The notes under the pieces are model-generated. The model saw nothing but the letters and a program-made list of their open reading frames with translations. It had not been told where the DNA came from and made no database searches. From UBA8079 sp049601915 (lineage in GTDB: Bacteria > Pseudomonadota > Alphaproteobacteria > UBA6615): 64,000 nt of DNA. The stretch covers positions 372,001 to 436,000 of the forward strand of contig JBMYRB010000001.1 of the NCBI GenBank assembly GCA_049601915.1. The letters run 5' to 3'. This document shows, piece by piece, positions 9,501 through 17,421 of the stretch. The position numbers and the translations under genes were made by a program. How positions within the stretch are numbered: the stretch's first letter is position 1; each line of letters starts with the position of its first letter.

Positions 9501-10013
9501 CAGCAACTCTGCCTTGGCGTCTTCCAGAAATTCAACTGCGTCGCGCTCCTCCATGACCTGAAAATGAGGCACAACGCCCGCCTCGAGCGGAAACCGTCGC
9601 AATACCGACTGGCAGAAGGCATGGATGGTCATAATCTTCATGCCGCCCGGCGCTTCGAGCACACGCGCGAACAACTGACGGGCCCGGCGGGCCGCGTCGT
9701 CAGGCGGTTCGGCGCCGAGCAAGTCCGACAGCCGCTGGTGAAGCGCGCCATCATCCAGAACCGCCCAATCGCCCAGCTCGGCATTGATCCGCCGCGCCAT
9801 TTCCGCCGCGGCCGCCTTCGTGAAGGTCAGGCACAGCACACGCTGGGGCGCCACGCCCGCGAGCAACAGCCGCAACACCCGGTCGCGCAGGACCCGGGTC
9901 TTGCCCGCGCCCGCCGAGGCCGACACCCAGGCACTCACCGCAGCATCCGCACCATCGCGTTGCCGCGTGCTGACCCGGTCGAGCAGATCGGAATCGAAAT
10001 CGGTGAGGCTCAT
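6522..10013 (-). CDS. addA: Double-strand break repair helicase-nuclease AddA
   Basis: Motor and nuclease subunit of the AddAB complex, which resects double-strand breaks to Chi-like sites for RecA loading. The UvrD-type helicase shows Walker A SASAGAGKTR (about residues 31-40), VLCLTFTKAAAAEMARRI, DEAQD with LIDEAQDTNPEQ, and VMTVHGAKGLEAPIVFLPD. The C-terminal Cas4/RecB-type nuclease has VAIVDYKSNRPP, carrying the catalytic D-K pair, and LRQMAAY. I chose the ATG at 10011-10013, which overlaps the addB stop as ATGA, over one eight codons upstream inside addB. The product has 1163 residues, normal for alphaproteobacterial AddA. Confidence 0.97.
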   Translation of the reverse strand: MSLTDFDSDLLDRVSTRQRDGADAAVSAWVSASAGAGKTRVLRDRVLRLLLAGVAPQRVLCLTFTKAAAAEMARRINAELGDWAVLDDGALHQRLSDLLGAEPPDDAARRARQLFARVLEAPGGMKIMTIHAFCQSVLRRFPLEAGVVPHFQVMEERDAVEFLEDAKAELLASAHMDDGDLGMSVANVAERVHEMRFPDLLNEISRARAPFADMLQNFGGVDGVRARIAGTLDVAPDTDPAAVLEDACAESAFDGAALRHAVEILAGGSSGDSKRAVLIGDWLAGDAETRGESFNAYALAYLTQQGEPRKQLATKAIREKYPDVDAALQAERERLLAVRELLRKADLFRANSALIRLAAELVARYEARKAMSGRLDYDDLIARTRSLLRGDGAAAWVLFKLDGGIDHVLIDEAQDTNPEQWDVVLALVEEFFAGMGAGDEAAAAAGLPARSVFAVGDVKQSIYSFQGADLSRFEAVRKFLEARATEARRAWKNVALDFSFRSSRPVLEAVDRVFAEPRGGAGVVDPDAPVQHTPLRDKAAGRVEIWPPLLVDKLDEPEPWKPPVDPVTRTGAMEQLAELIATRTADWLASGELLESQGRPIEAGDIMVLVRQRGEFVEALVRAFKARGVPVAGVDRMILSEQIAVMDLLALGAFLLLPEDDLNFATLLKSPLIGFDEDLLFKLAHDRGDDGLWRTLARRRDTDARFAEAHDLLVDLLARVDFERPYELYAGVLARGGRARLFSRLGPDAADPIDEFLSLALTYERSHAPTLQEFLHWVAAGQAEVKRDLDQTGGAVRVMTVHGAKGLEAPIVFLPDTTRLPRMLPNILWDEDDQGAYFLWLPRAEDTDARTQSLRERVRARRDEEYRRLLYVAMTRAEERLYICGWNAPAEGSWYDLIRPAMASVARVVEDPVLASIVSEETPILRLSAPQRGAVAQAETELPAPAAAPPVWLGQTAPPEPAPPQPLAPSDPGEDPPVRAPVGPDEDGARFARGNILHRLLQWLPSLTPDSRLDAALRYLARPGLALDPAAQAALAGEVMGVLGAGDFAHLFGPDSLAEVSITGTATAPDGTIFVISGQIDRLVLSDGRVAIVDYKSNRPPPAQATDVAPIYLRQMAAYRHVIRETWPDREVDAYLLWTDAPRLMSLPGDVLDLYAPAGRTPV

Positions 10014-13000
10014 ACGTCTCCCTCTCCGCTCGCCCATTCCTTAACCCGCGCCAGATGCTCATAGTCGGAATAAGCCGGTGCGTGATCGGGGCGCGGTCGC
10101 GCCTCATAGGCCGTGGTCGGGTCGTCAAACCGCGCCACCAGTGCCTTCACACCGACCAGAGCCTCGGCAGCGACCTGCGCCGGATCATCGGCTGCATCGC
10201 GCACCTGCCCCGGGTCGCGCCCGCCCGACAGGCGCCAGAAGGCCAGTTCCTCGACCGGCTTGGCCGGAACACCCGCGAAACCGCCCTCGGCGACCATTGC
10301 CGCCTCCAGAGGCAACTGCGGCGCGAATCCTGCCTGTACTTCACGCTTTGTCGGCGGCGCCCCGGTCTTGAAATCAATCACGGCAATCCCGCCACCGATC
10401 AGCTCGTCGATGCGGTCGGCGCGCGCCGTCAACCGGAACCGGCCGCCCGGCGCGTCGAATTCTATCGCACCATCGACCTCCATATGGGTCGCCTCAAGGC
10501 GCACCCGACGCCCTGCCTCGACCGACAGCACCCAATCGGCAATGCGCTGGAATCGCGGCCACCAGAATGTCCAGACCGCCGGGATGCTGCGATAGGGTGC
10601 AAGGGCCGCGGCACCATGAGCGTGCAACCGGGCGCCCGCATCAGCCGGCAACGGGCCCGGCGGCAATTCAGCCAGAAACCCGTCCAGGATATCGTGAATC
10701 AAGGAACCATAGATCGCCGCGTCCGCATTCTGATCGAGGGGCGGCAGGGCGCGCAGTTTGAGAATTTCGCGCGCGTAGATGGCATAAGGGTCGCGCATCC
10801 ACGTTTCGATTTGGGTCACCGACAATCGGCGCGGGCGCGCGGCCACGGGCGGCGACGGGCGCGGGCGAACCGCGAGCTGTGCTTCCGGCTCAGCATCGTC
10901 GCCCGGTCCATCCAGCTCCTGCCACCAGTCGCGGTAGGCGCGCGCGCGGATCTCGGCGTCGGGGTCGGGTTGCAGGTCCAGGGCCCGCGTCGCCACATCG
11001 AGCCGGGTCAGCCAGCGCGACGGCATGCTCGGCGCCCCGTCGACACGCGCCGAGCGGGTCAGGACAACTTCTCCCGCACAGAACGCCTGGGCAAAATCAT
11101 GCGCGCTCAACCCGATGCGGCGTTCGGGTGACGGCAGTCCGAAATCGGCCCGCATCATGCGACCCATCCAGGGATCGACAGACGGATCGGGCGGCCAACT
11201 GCCTTCGTTCAGGCTACCCAGGATGGTCACATCGAAATGCTGAAGCCGCGCCTCCAGGGGCCCGAGTATCGCCAGGCGCGGATGCGCGCCATACCGCGGT
11301 CGCACCATGCGCCCGGCCAGAAGTGAATCGAGCAGCGCGGGATATCGCGCCGGCGGCACCGGCCCGAGGCTTTCGCCCGCCTCCAGCAACTCCGAGACAA
11401 ACGTCGCCAGGGCTTCCCCGGCATCGCCGCCCCACAGGCGCGCCGCCCCCGGCATCTCGTCGCTCGCAGCCAGCGCCTCGCAGAACGCGATATGAGCCCG
11501 CACATAGTCCGGCAACATCACCGTCGAGGTCTGCCGCAACTCTGTTATCGGCGCCCCGATCTCGGCAATCCTGTCTATCAGTGCCAGCACATCGCCATAG
11601 TCTTGCGGGTCGGCATTGTTGTGCGCCGACAATCCTTCCGCCGCCCGGGCAAGTGCCTGCTCATGGCGCGCGTGCGCCGCGGTCCGCAACCCCGCGATGC
11701 CCCTCGCCGGGCGCGGGCCGCGCAAGACCAGCCGTTCCAGCTCCCGGGCCGAGGCCCGGAATGCCGCCTGGGCGCGGCCACCGGCCGCAAGCGGATGTTT
11801 GAGAACCGACAGAAGCGGGATCGGTGCCACACCTTCATGCAGCGCCCGGATCGCGAGCCGGAGGAAAATCCCCGGTGGTGTCTCGGCCAGCGGTGTACCC
11901 GCGCTGTCGTCAATATCGACACCCCAGCGACCCATGATCGATGCGACGCGCCGCGCGAGATCGCGGTCCGGCGTGATCAAAGCCGCCGTGCGGCCGTCAC
12001 ACTCCAGCACCTCGCGCAGCACCAGGGCGATGAGGCCGGCTTCTTCATGCGGTTCCTGCGCTTCGATCTGTACGACCCCCTGCAGGGCATCCGCACCGAT
12101 ATTGCCGCGCTCATCGCGCCAGGCCTCGGTCGTGGCCGCAGGGCGAAGCGCCTCGCCGATAAACCGCTCGCGCGCGGGCCCGTTGCCGCTTACCTCCGCG
12201 GCAGACGGCCACTCGCCGACGTCCATGCGATCCGTTTCCAGATGTTGCAGCAATTGCCGAAGACCAAATTGCGGGTGACCGGAATCAAGATTGGCCCATG
12301 AGGCCGCATCGAGAATGCGGTCGAGCCCCGGCAGCACGACATAACCCGACGGCAATCCCGCGACCGTCGCCAGCAGGTCCGCGGTCGCGGGGATGCTCCC
12401 CGTGCTGCCGGCGGCGATCACCGGATCGCGCGGCGGGTCACGGCGCCATGCCTCGCCGCGCGCGTGCAACAGGCGGTTACGCCGCTCCGCCGGGTCGACC
12501 GCCCCCTCGCCGTCCAGCACGGCCGGCCATGTCTCGGTTAGAATCTTCAGGAAACCCAGGGTTTCCTGCCAATGAGAGGCATAGGCATCGGGCACCAGTT
12601 TTTCCAGCGCGCCGAAATCGAGCCGCTCGGTCTGCACCTGGTCCAGCAGGCGACCGAGCTCACCCGCCAGTTCCATCGCATGATCCACCGGCAGATTCTG
12701 GGTGCGGCTAATCGGTTGGGCCATCAGCAGCCGCGCCAACAACACACGCCGGCGTAGTTCCGGCACCGCCAGCGGCACCTCGCCACCGACCCCCAGCAAC
12801 GCGGCCGGCTCACCCGTTAGCAACATCTCGTCTTCATCGATATCGCCGATCGGAATCAACCGCGGCAAGACCAGGGGCGCACCATCGGTCAGGCGGAGAA
12901 ACACATCCTGCATCGTGCGGCATGCGCGCCGGGTCGGCAGCAAGACCGTCATCCGCGCCAGCGCCAGGGGGTCTTCATCGGCGCTGGACGTGGAGAGAAT

Positions 13001-13096
13001 TCCGCTTGCCAGTTCCGCAAGGAACGGACGGTGTGCCGCGATCGAATAGAGGCCCGGCGCAGGAAGCGCGCCGGATTCGCGCGCGGAGGAGGTCAT
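10010..13096 (-). CDS. addB: Double-strand break repair protein AddB
   Basis: Partner of AddA. The 1028-residue product of alphaproteobacterial type begins with a degenerate helicase-like domain; the usual P-loop is replaced by VLLPTRRACR near residue 60. It ends in a RecB-type nuclease domain with IAVIDFKTGAPPT, QAGFAPQLPLEA and a typical SVTQIETWMRDPYAIYAR start. The selected ATG (13094-13096) overlaps the tsaE stop by 4 bp. The 46-codon upstream extension would run through tsaE and is not family-like. In many relatives two genes (a sugar-phosphate nucleotidyltransferase and a phosphotransferase) separate tsaE from addB; here they are absent. Confidence 0.96.
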   Translation of the reverse strand: MTSSARESGALPAPGLYSIAAHRPFLAELASGILSTSSADEDPLALARMTVLLPTRRACRTMQDVFLRLTDGAPLVLPRLIPIGDIDEDEMLLTGEPAALLGVGGEVPLAVPELRRRVLLARLLMAQPISRTQNLPVDHAMELAGELGRLLDQVQTERLDFGALEKLVPDAYASHWQETLGFLKILTETWPAVLDGEGAVDPAERRNRLLHARGEAWRRDPPRDPVIAAGSTGSIPATADLLATVAGLPSGYVVLPGLDRILDAASWANLDSGHPQFGLRQLLQHLETDRMDVGEWPSAAEVSGNGPARERFIGEALRPAATTEAWRDERGNIGADALQGVVQIEAQEPHEEAGLIALVLREVLECDGRTAALITPDRDLARRVASIMGRWGVDIDDSAGTPLAETPPGIFLRLAIRALHEGVAPIPLLSVLKHPLAAGGRAQAAFRASARELERLVLRGPRPARGIAGLRTAAHARHEQALARAAEGLSAHNNADPQDYGDVLALIDRIAEIGAPITELRQTSTVMLPDYVRAHIAFCEALAASDEMPGAARLWGGDAGEALATFVSELLEAGESLGPVPPARYPALLDSLLAGRMVRPRYGAHPRLAILGPLEARLQHFDVTILGSLNEGSWPPDPSVDPWMGRMMRADFGLPSPERRIGLSAHDFAQAFCAGEVVLTRSARVDGAPSMPSRWLTRLDVATRALDLQPDPDAEIRARAYRDWWQELDGPGDDAEPEAQLAVRPRPSPPVAARPRRLSVTQIETWMRDPYAIYAREILKLRALPPLDQNADAAIYGSLIHDILDGFLAELPPGPLPADAGARLHAHGAAALAPYRSIPAVWTFWWPRFQRIADWVLSVEAGRRVRLEATHMEVDGAIEFDAPGGRFRLTARADRIDELIGGGIAVIDFKTGAPPTKREVQAGFAPQLPLEAAMVAEGGFAGVPAKPVEELAFWRLSGGRDPGQVRDAADDPAQVAAEALVGVKALVARFDDPTTAYEARPRPDHAPAYSDYEHLARVKEWASGEGDV

Positions 13097-13602
13097 GGTT
13101 TCAGGTCTTGCAGCCGGTCCGCCCATCCCTGCGGGCCCGACAGGTGGGCCACCCGTGTGCTGCCCGACGCTGAGTATTCGAGTTCGATATTCAGCCGTGT
13201 CGCCGGCAGGTCCGCCCCGAGGCGTTCCGCCCATTCCAGCAGGACGATCCCGCCGGCCCGGGCGTCATCATAGCCGAGCTCGATCACCTCCGCGGGGTGG
13301 CCGATGCGGTACAGGTCGAAATGCCAGACCAGCACCGGATCGGTTTCATAATGCTGCACGAGCGTAAATGTCGGGCTCGGCACCGCACCCGGATACCCCA
13401 TGGCACCGATCAGCCCCCGTGCCAGCGTGGTCTTGCCGGCGCCGAGGTCGCCGGCCAACGCCAACAGATCACCCTGTCGCAGACAGGGCGCCAGCGCCGC
13501 CCCCAGTGCGGCGGTCGCACTGGCGTCAGGCAGATCGATGCGCCTTGTATATCGCGCCGCAGGCGTCCGGTTCGGTTCGACCGCCGATCCCCGCGTGGTC
13601 AT
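13093..13602 (-). CDS. tsaE: tRNA threonylcarbamoyladenosine biosynthesis ATPase TsaE
   Basis: ATPase of the TsaB-TsaD-TsaE complex that makes t6A37 in ANN-decoding tRNAs. The P-loop GDLGAGKTTLARGLI is at about residues 53-67, followed by VPSPTFTLVQHYE and VWHFDLYRIGHPAEVIELG, all hallmarks of TsaE. Length 169 residues is normal. It overlaps the upstream 104-residue ORF and the downstream addB by ATGA at both ends, so all appear to be read from one transcript. Confidence 0.96.
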   Translation of the reverse strand: MTTRGSAVEPNRTPAARYTRRIDLPDASATAALGAALAPCLRQGDLLALAGDLGAGKTTLARGLIGAMGYPGAVPSPTFTLVQHYETDPVLVWHFDLYRIGHPAEVIELGYDDARAGGIVLLEWAERLGADLPATRLNIELEYSASGSTRVAHLSGPQGWADRLQDLKP

Positions 13603-13913
13603 ACCTCATCGTCCTCAGGTTCAGCGGCGACCGCGCGGCGGGGCAAACGGCAGACAATGGCCGTGCCTTCATCGGGTTCCGAATCGATCTCGACGCCGCC
13701 GTCCAGCCAGGTCACGAACCCGCCGGGAACGGTTGCGAGCGTTGCCCCGAGGCGCGCGCGCAATGCCTCGGTATAGCGCAATCTGCGGCCGCCGAAGAAC
13801 CGGCCGAATGCATAGCCGACGATGGCGGACGCCCCCGCAACCGCGGCGATCATCAAGATCATTAATTGTGTCGACACGCGCTGCAGTCTCGCACAGTCAT
13901 ACCAGCCGACCAC
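13599..13913 (-). pseudogene. Internally deleted PAS sensor histidine kinase (only both ends left)
   Basis: The 104-residue product has a hydrophobic segment (about residues 17-36, QLMILMIAAVAGASAIVGYA). Next comes a PAS-like beginning (RYTEALRARLGATLATVPGGFVTWLDGG), and then abruptly the last strands of a histidine-kinase ATPase domain (VEIDSEPDEGTAIVCRLPRR). HisKA, N, G1 and F boxes are missing. A large membrane PAS kinase occupies the position between ahcY and tsaE in many alphaproteobacteria, so this is best read as an in-frame internal deletion. The frame and the ATGA overlap with tsaE are preserved, which keeps tsaE translation coupled. It might still be translated as a small membrane protein. 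Confidence 0.7.
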
Positions 13914-14024
13914 AAAGGCGGCAGGCCGCCTCGAATCGGGCGGAACGATCCGAGTTTAGTGACTTGTCGGCCCGGTTTGAACCGCTTCCTTGCCGTCCCG
14001 GCCCGCGTCCGCCAAACCCGCCCG

Positions 14025-15452
14025 CTAGTAGCGATAGGCCTTGGGTTTATAGGGGCCGGCAACCGGAATTCCGAGATACTCGGACTGCTTTTCAGTGAGC
14101 GCGGTCAGATTGGCCCCGACCTTGCCCAGATGCAGGGTGGCCACCTTTTCATCGAGATGCTTGGGCAGCACATAGACATCCTTGCCGTACTTGCCGTCGT
14201 CGTTGTTGCTCCACAGCTCGATCTGGGCCAGCACCTGGTTGGTAAAGGACATGCTCATCACAAAGCTCGGATGGCCCGTGGCGTTGCCGAGATTCACCAG
14301 GCGACCTTCCGATAGCAGGATCATCTTCTTGCCGTCGGGAAACTCGATCTCGTCGACTTGGGGCTTGATGTTTTCCCACTTGAAGTTACGCAGACCGCCG
14401 ACCTGAATTTCGGAATCGAAGTGACCGATATTGCACACGATCGCCCGATCCTTCATCGCCCGCATATGGTCGACGGTGATGACGTCAACATTGCCTGTCG
14501 CGGTGCAGAAGATGTCGCCCTGTTTGGCGCCTTCTTCCATCGTGACGACTTCGTAGCCTTCCATCGCGGCCTGCAGGGCGCAGATGGGATCGATCTCCGT
14601 GACCATCACGCGGCAGCCGGCGTTGCGCAGGGATTCGGCAGACCCCTTGCCAACCTCGCCATATCCCGCGACGACCGCGATCTTGCCCGACATCATCACG
14701 TCGGTCCCGCGGCGGATGCCATCAACCAGGCTTTCGCGGCAACCATAGAGATTGTCGAACTTCGACTTGGTCACGGAATCATTCACGTTGATCGCCGGAA
14801 ACAGGAGCGTGCCCGCCTTCGCCATGTCGTAGAGGCGATGCACGCCGGTGGTCGTTTCTTCGGTCACACCTTTCAGGCTCTCCGCGACCTTCGAATACCA
14901 ACCGGGCTGTTCCGCGAGCCGCTGCTTGATCGAGGCGTAAGCCGCCTCTTCTTCCTCATTCTCCGGATTGTCGAGCACCGACGGGTCGGTCTCGGCCTGC
15001 TTGCCCAGATGGATCAGCAATGTCGCATCGCCCCCATCGTCCAGAATCATGTTGGGAACGCCGCCGTCGGACCAGTCGAAAATCCGGTGGGCATAGTCCC
15101 AATATTCCTCGAGCGTCTCGCCCTTGGTGGCAAAGACGGGCGTACCGGTCGCGGCAATCGCGGCGGCGGCATGGTCTTGCGTGGAGTAGATATTGCACGA
15201 CGCCCAGCGAACATCGGCGCCGAGCGCCTGCAGCGTCTCGATCAGCACGGCCGTCTGGATGGTCATATGCAGCGAGCCTGCAATCCGAGCACCTGCAAGC
15301 GGCTTGGACTCGCCATATTCGTCACGCAGCGCCATCAGGCCCGGCATCTCCACCTCGGCAAGATCGAGCTCTTTTCGGCCCCAATCGGCCAGCGAAATAT
15401 CAGCGACAATGTAATCGCCATCGCCGGCAGGTGTATCGGCATCGGAAGCCAT
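14025..15452 (-). CDS. ahcY: Adenosylhomocysteinase (S-adenosyl-L-homocysteine hydrolase)
   Basis: Hydrolyses SAH to adenosine and homocysteine, completing the methyl cycle; NAD-dependent cytoplasmic tetramer. Motifs include GSLHMTIQTAVLIETL, WASCNIYSTQDHAAAAIA, the NAD-binding VVAGYGEVGKGSAESLR, IGHFDSEI and the C-terminal PYKPKAYRY. The ATG at 15452 gives MASDADTPAGDGDYIVADISLADWG with 475 residues, the normal length. The 61-codon upstream extension is not plausible. No SAM or SAH riboswitch signature could be confirmed in the leader. Confidence 0.98.
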   Translation of the reverse strand: MASDADTPAGDGDYIVADISLADWGRKELDLAEVEMPGLMALRDEYGESKPLAGARIAGSLHMTIQTAVLIETLQALGADVRWASCNIYSTQDHAAAAIAATGTPVFATKGETLEEYWDYAHRIFDWSDGGVPNMILDDGGDATLLIHLGKQAETDPSVLDNPENEEEEAAYASIKQRLAEQPGWYSKVAESLKGVTEETTTGVHRLYDMAKAGTLLFPAINVNDSVTKSKFDNLYGCRESLVDGIRRGTDVMMSGKIAVVAGYGEVGKGSAESLRNAGCRVMVTEIDPICALQAAMEGYEVVTMEEGAKQGDIFCTATGNVDVITVDHMRAMKDRAIVCNIGHFDSEIQVGGLRNFKWENIKPQVDEIEFPDGKKMILLSEGRLVNLGNATGHPSFVMSMSFTNQVLAQIELWSNNDDGKYGKDVYVLPKHLDEKVATLHLGKVGANLTALTEKQSEYLGIPVAGPYKPKAYRY

Positions 15453-15679
15453 GCTTTCTCTCCAATAGAATTTATTCGACGGGTACGCCCGTCCGCGAGC
15501 GGCGTATAGCAGAGCAACTGGGGCCGCCACAACCGATCGGCAGTCAGGAGAATGTCGTCGCCGACGCAGGCAACATTGTAACAAGTGATTAAAGTGCAAC
15601 AGTGTGACGAAAACCGACAAAAGCATTTGATTCATCCATCGCTGACACTGCGCTGTAACACGTCCGCCCTAAGCGGCTT

Positions 15680-15693
15680 TTGATCCAGATCAA
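15680..15693. promoter_or_regulatory. FNR/FixK-type box
   Basis: The sequence TTGATCCAGATCAA is a perfect match to the TTGAT-N4-ATCAA palindrome bound by FNR, FnrL and FixK. It lies about 200 bp upstream of the first porin and about 230 bp from ahcY on the other side, so the target gene is not certain. No FNR-family gene is in the window. Confidence 0.7.
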
Positions 15694-15707
15694 TACGCCT
15701 TTGCCGA

Positions 15708-15730
15708 TTGCAATTAAGAATGACTTGCAA
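15708..15730. promoter_or_regulatory. Fur-like palindrome 1
   Basis: TTGCAA and TTGCAA (itself self-complementary) flank an 11-bp centre TTAAGAATGAC. The arrangement resembles Fur or Mur boxes of alphaproteobacteria that carry TGCAA ends and an AGAATGA centre. It lies about 160 bp upstream of porin 1. Confidence 0.5.
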
Positions 15731-15763
15731 TTAACCGCGAGGGGTAATACCGTTCCCTGCAGT

Positions 15764-15784
15764 TGCGACTAGTTCTCATTCGCA
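15764..15784. promoter_or_regulatory. Fur-like palindrome 2
   Basis: TGCGA and TCGCA flank CTAGTTCTCAT. On the reverse strand the core reads GAATGAGAACTA, close to the Fur consensus. A second site 34 bp from the first supports cooperative control of porin 1, although either site alone is weak evidence. Confidence 0.45.
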
Positions 15785-15890
15785 GGTTCATCTCAGGAGA
15801 AGAAAATACGTAAACGTCTGCGAAGAGACAGAACGAGGCCGAACCCGGCCATATTTTCCCAACCAGCACCGCTTCGGAGGTATTTGAGCG

Positions 15891-17024
15891 ATGGTTAAGA
15901 AAGTTCTACTTGGGGGCACGGCCCTCGCAGGTATCGCCGCGCTGGCGCTGCCGGCAAGCGCGGGCCAGGTCGGTTCCAAAGACCTGATGAGCGTGACCCT
16001 TGGCGGCGAACTCCGGTCCAACGTCGCCTTCATCGACCAGGACGTGTCGGCGGCCGCCGGGCGCGGCTACACCTTCTCGGTGGATGAATCCGAGATCAAG
16101 ATCGGTGCCAAGGCAACTGCGGACAACGGCCTCAAATATGGCGTGAATGTCGAATTGAACGCCGGCGCCGGCGATACGGCCAATGCCGACGAGGCATATG
16201 CCTCCATCGACAACGACGGCTGGGGGCGCGTTGAAATGGGCGATCAGGACGATGCGACCGATCGCATGCACGTCGCTTCGCACAATATCCTCGTGGGCCG
16301 GGCCGGTGCCGACGGTGACGCGGCTGATTACATTGCTTTCGGCGGTACGGCCATAGATGCACCGGGTGTCGATTCTACCAGTGACGACACGAAGATCAGC
16401 TATTTCTCGCCGCGCTTCGGCGGCATCCAGATCGGTGGTTCGCTGACCCCGGACTCGGGCGAAGTCTCGGGTGGTGCGGCCACGTCCGATGCCGATAATG
16501 ACGGCGATTTCGAAAATGTCTTTGGCCTGGCCATTAACTACAAGGGCAAGTTCGACGATGTCGGGATCGAGGCAGGCCTCATCGGCGAGTTCGGCGACAG
16601 CGAGACTGCGACCGGTGCCGACACCGAAGGCGAGATCGAGACCATCGGTGTGGGTATCAATGTCACATTCGCCGGCATCGGGCTCGGGGCGGAATATGTC
16701 GACTTCGCCGAAAAGGGCATCGCTGCGGCGGCCCGCACTGCCGGCCGGGACGCGGGCAATTACTATCAACTCGGCGCGTCGTACCAGACCGGCCCCTGGG
16801 GAGTCAGCCTCGGCTGGTTTGAAAGCTCGGTCTCGAACGCGACGGGCAGCGGTGGTGATACCGATGTCACCATCATCTCGCTTGATGCCGCCTACAAGGT
16901 GGCGCCGGGCTGGGAACTGATGGGGTCCCTGCATTTCGGTGAAGTGGACAACATGGATTCGACGGCCGTCGAAGTGAACAACGATGGCACGGCCTTCATC
17001 ATCAGTAACCAGTTCAACTTCTAG
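15891..17024 (+). CDS. Outer-membrane porin 1
   Basis: A 377-residue trimeric beta-barrel porin of the alphaproteobacterial Gram-negative porin type. A signal peptide (MVKKVLLGGTALAGIAALAL, cleavage after PASA about residue 24) precedes alternating amphipathic strands. These include VTLGGELRSNVAF, GVNVELNAGAG and GFVSLGW-like strands such as WGVSLGWFESS. The protein ends with the terminal phenylalanine (SNQFNF) recognised by BamA. Acidic loops such as SDADNDGDFEN suggest cation preference, by inference only. Its paralogue follows 397 bp downstream. Candidate FNR and Fur boxes lie upstream. Confidence 0.9.
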   Translation: MVKKVLLGGTALAGIAALALPASAGQVGSKDLMSVTLGGELRSNVAFIDQDVSAAAGRGYTFSVDESEIKIGAKATADNGLKYGVNVELNAGAGDTANADEAYASIDNDGWGRVEMGDQDDATDRMHVASHNILVGRAGADGDAADYIAFGGTAIDAPGVDSTSDDTKISYFSPRFGGIQIGGSLTPDSGEVSGGAATSDADNDGDFENVFGLAINYKGKFDDVGIEAGLIGEFGDSETATGADTEGEIETIGVGINVTFAGIGLGAEYVDFAEKGIAAAARTAGRDAGNYYQLGASYQTGPWGVSLGWFESSVSNATGSGGDTDVTIISLDAAYKVAPGWELMGSLHFGEVDNMDSTAVEVNNDGTAFIISNQFNF

Positions 17025-17064
17025 TCCCCAACGGCCCCCCGGGTCCGCAAGATCAACCTCCCGC

Positions 17065-17095
17065 GCGGCATCCCTGTTGGATGTCGCGTTTCTTT
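17065..17095 (+). terminator. Terminator after porin 1
   Basis: Stem GCGGCATCC (17065-17073) pairs with GGATGTCGC (17079-17087) with one G-U pair and a 5-nt loop, followed by GTTTCTTT. It separates the transcription of the two porins. Confidence 0.8.
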
Positions 17096-17421
17096 AGCCT
17101 GTTCTGCGCGATGTTTAGGCACGACTGCTCAAATATCGTGCAAGTCATTAATTTCATTGATGTATTTTTGCAACGGAACTGAAAAAATAACGACAACAAT
17201 TGCCGTTCTGGATTGCGGTCCGGACATCTCTGAATAGGATGTCTTCAATTCCACTGCCAAAAATCAATAAGCAAAATCCCAGCAAAGTGGAGGACGCAGC
17301 GCAAAGAATTCGGGCCCGGTCAGGTCCGTCATATTCGGATGTTGTGTCTGATATGTGTAATGTTATAACAATATTATCTTGCGCATGATGCGCGAGATCC
17401 ACTTGCTGGAGATTGATTCCC
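17096..17421. other. AT-rich spacer between the tandem porins
   Basis: This 326-bp spacer is much more AT-rich than its surroundings and has no credible ORF. Close to porin 2 it holds two perfect short palindromes, TGTTATAACA (17361-17370) and GCGCATGATGCGC (17381-17393). They lie where a promoter and operator, or a 5' UTR hairpin, would be expected. A purine-rich ribosome-binding site (ctggaga, about 17405-17411) precedes the ATG at 17422. Confidence 0.5.

Larger units (their letters stand above)
15453..15890. other. Divergent regulatory region between ahcY and porin 1
   Basis: This 438-bp region holds no convincing gene. The half near the porin is noticeably less GC-rich. It contains an FNR-type site and two Fur-like palindromes, listed separately, and a purine-rich segment (tcaggagaag, about 15791-15800) well upstream of the porin start. 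Confidence 0.7.

Noticed and set aside
8223..10064. A 613-codon plus-strand frame opposite addA
   Set aside because: Antisense to well conserved helicase motifs, low-complexity Arg/Gly/His composition and no recognisable domain.
11616..12301. Overlapping plus-strand frames opposite addB
   Set aside because: Shadow frames with Arg/Pro/Ser-rich composition; addB is continuous and conserved.
14358..15509. A 383-codon plus-strand frame opposite ahcY
   Set aside because: Fully antisense to ahcY and without any family resemblance.
15453..15620. SAM or SAH riboswitch in the ahcY leader
   Set aside because: I looked for the conserved cores on the minus strand and did not find a convincing set; a covariance-model scan would decide.
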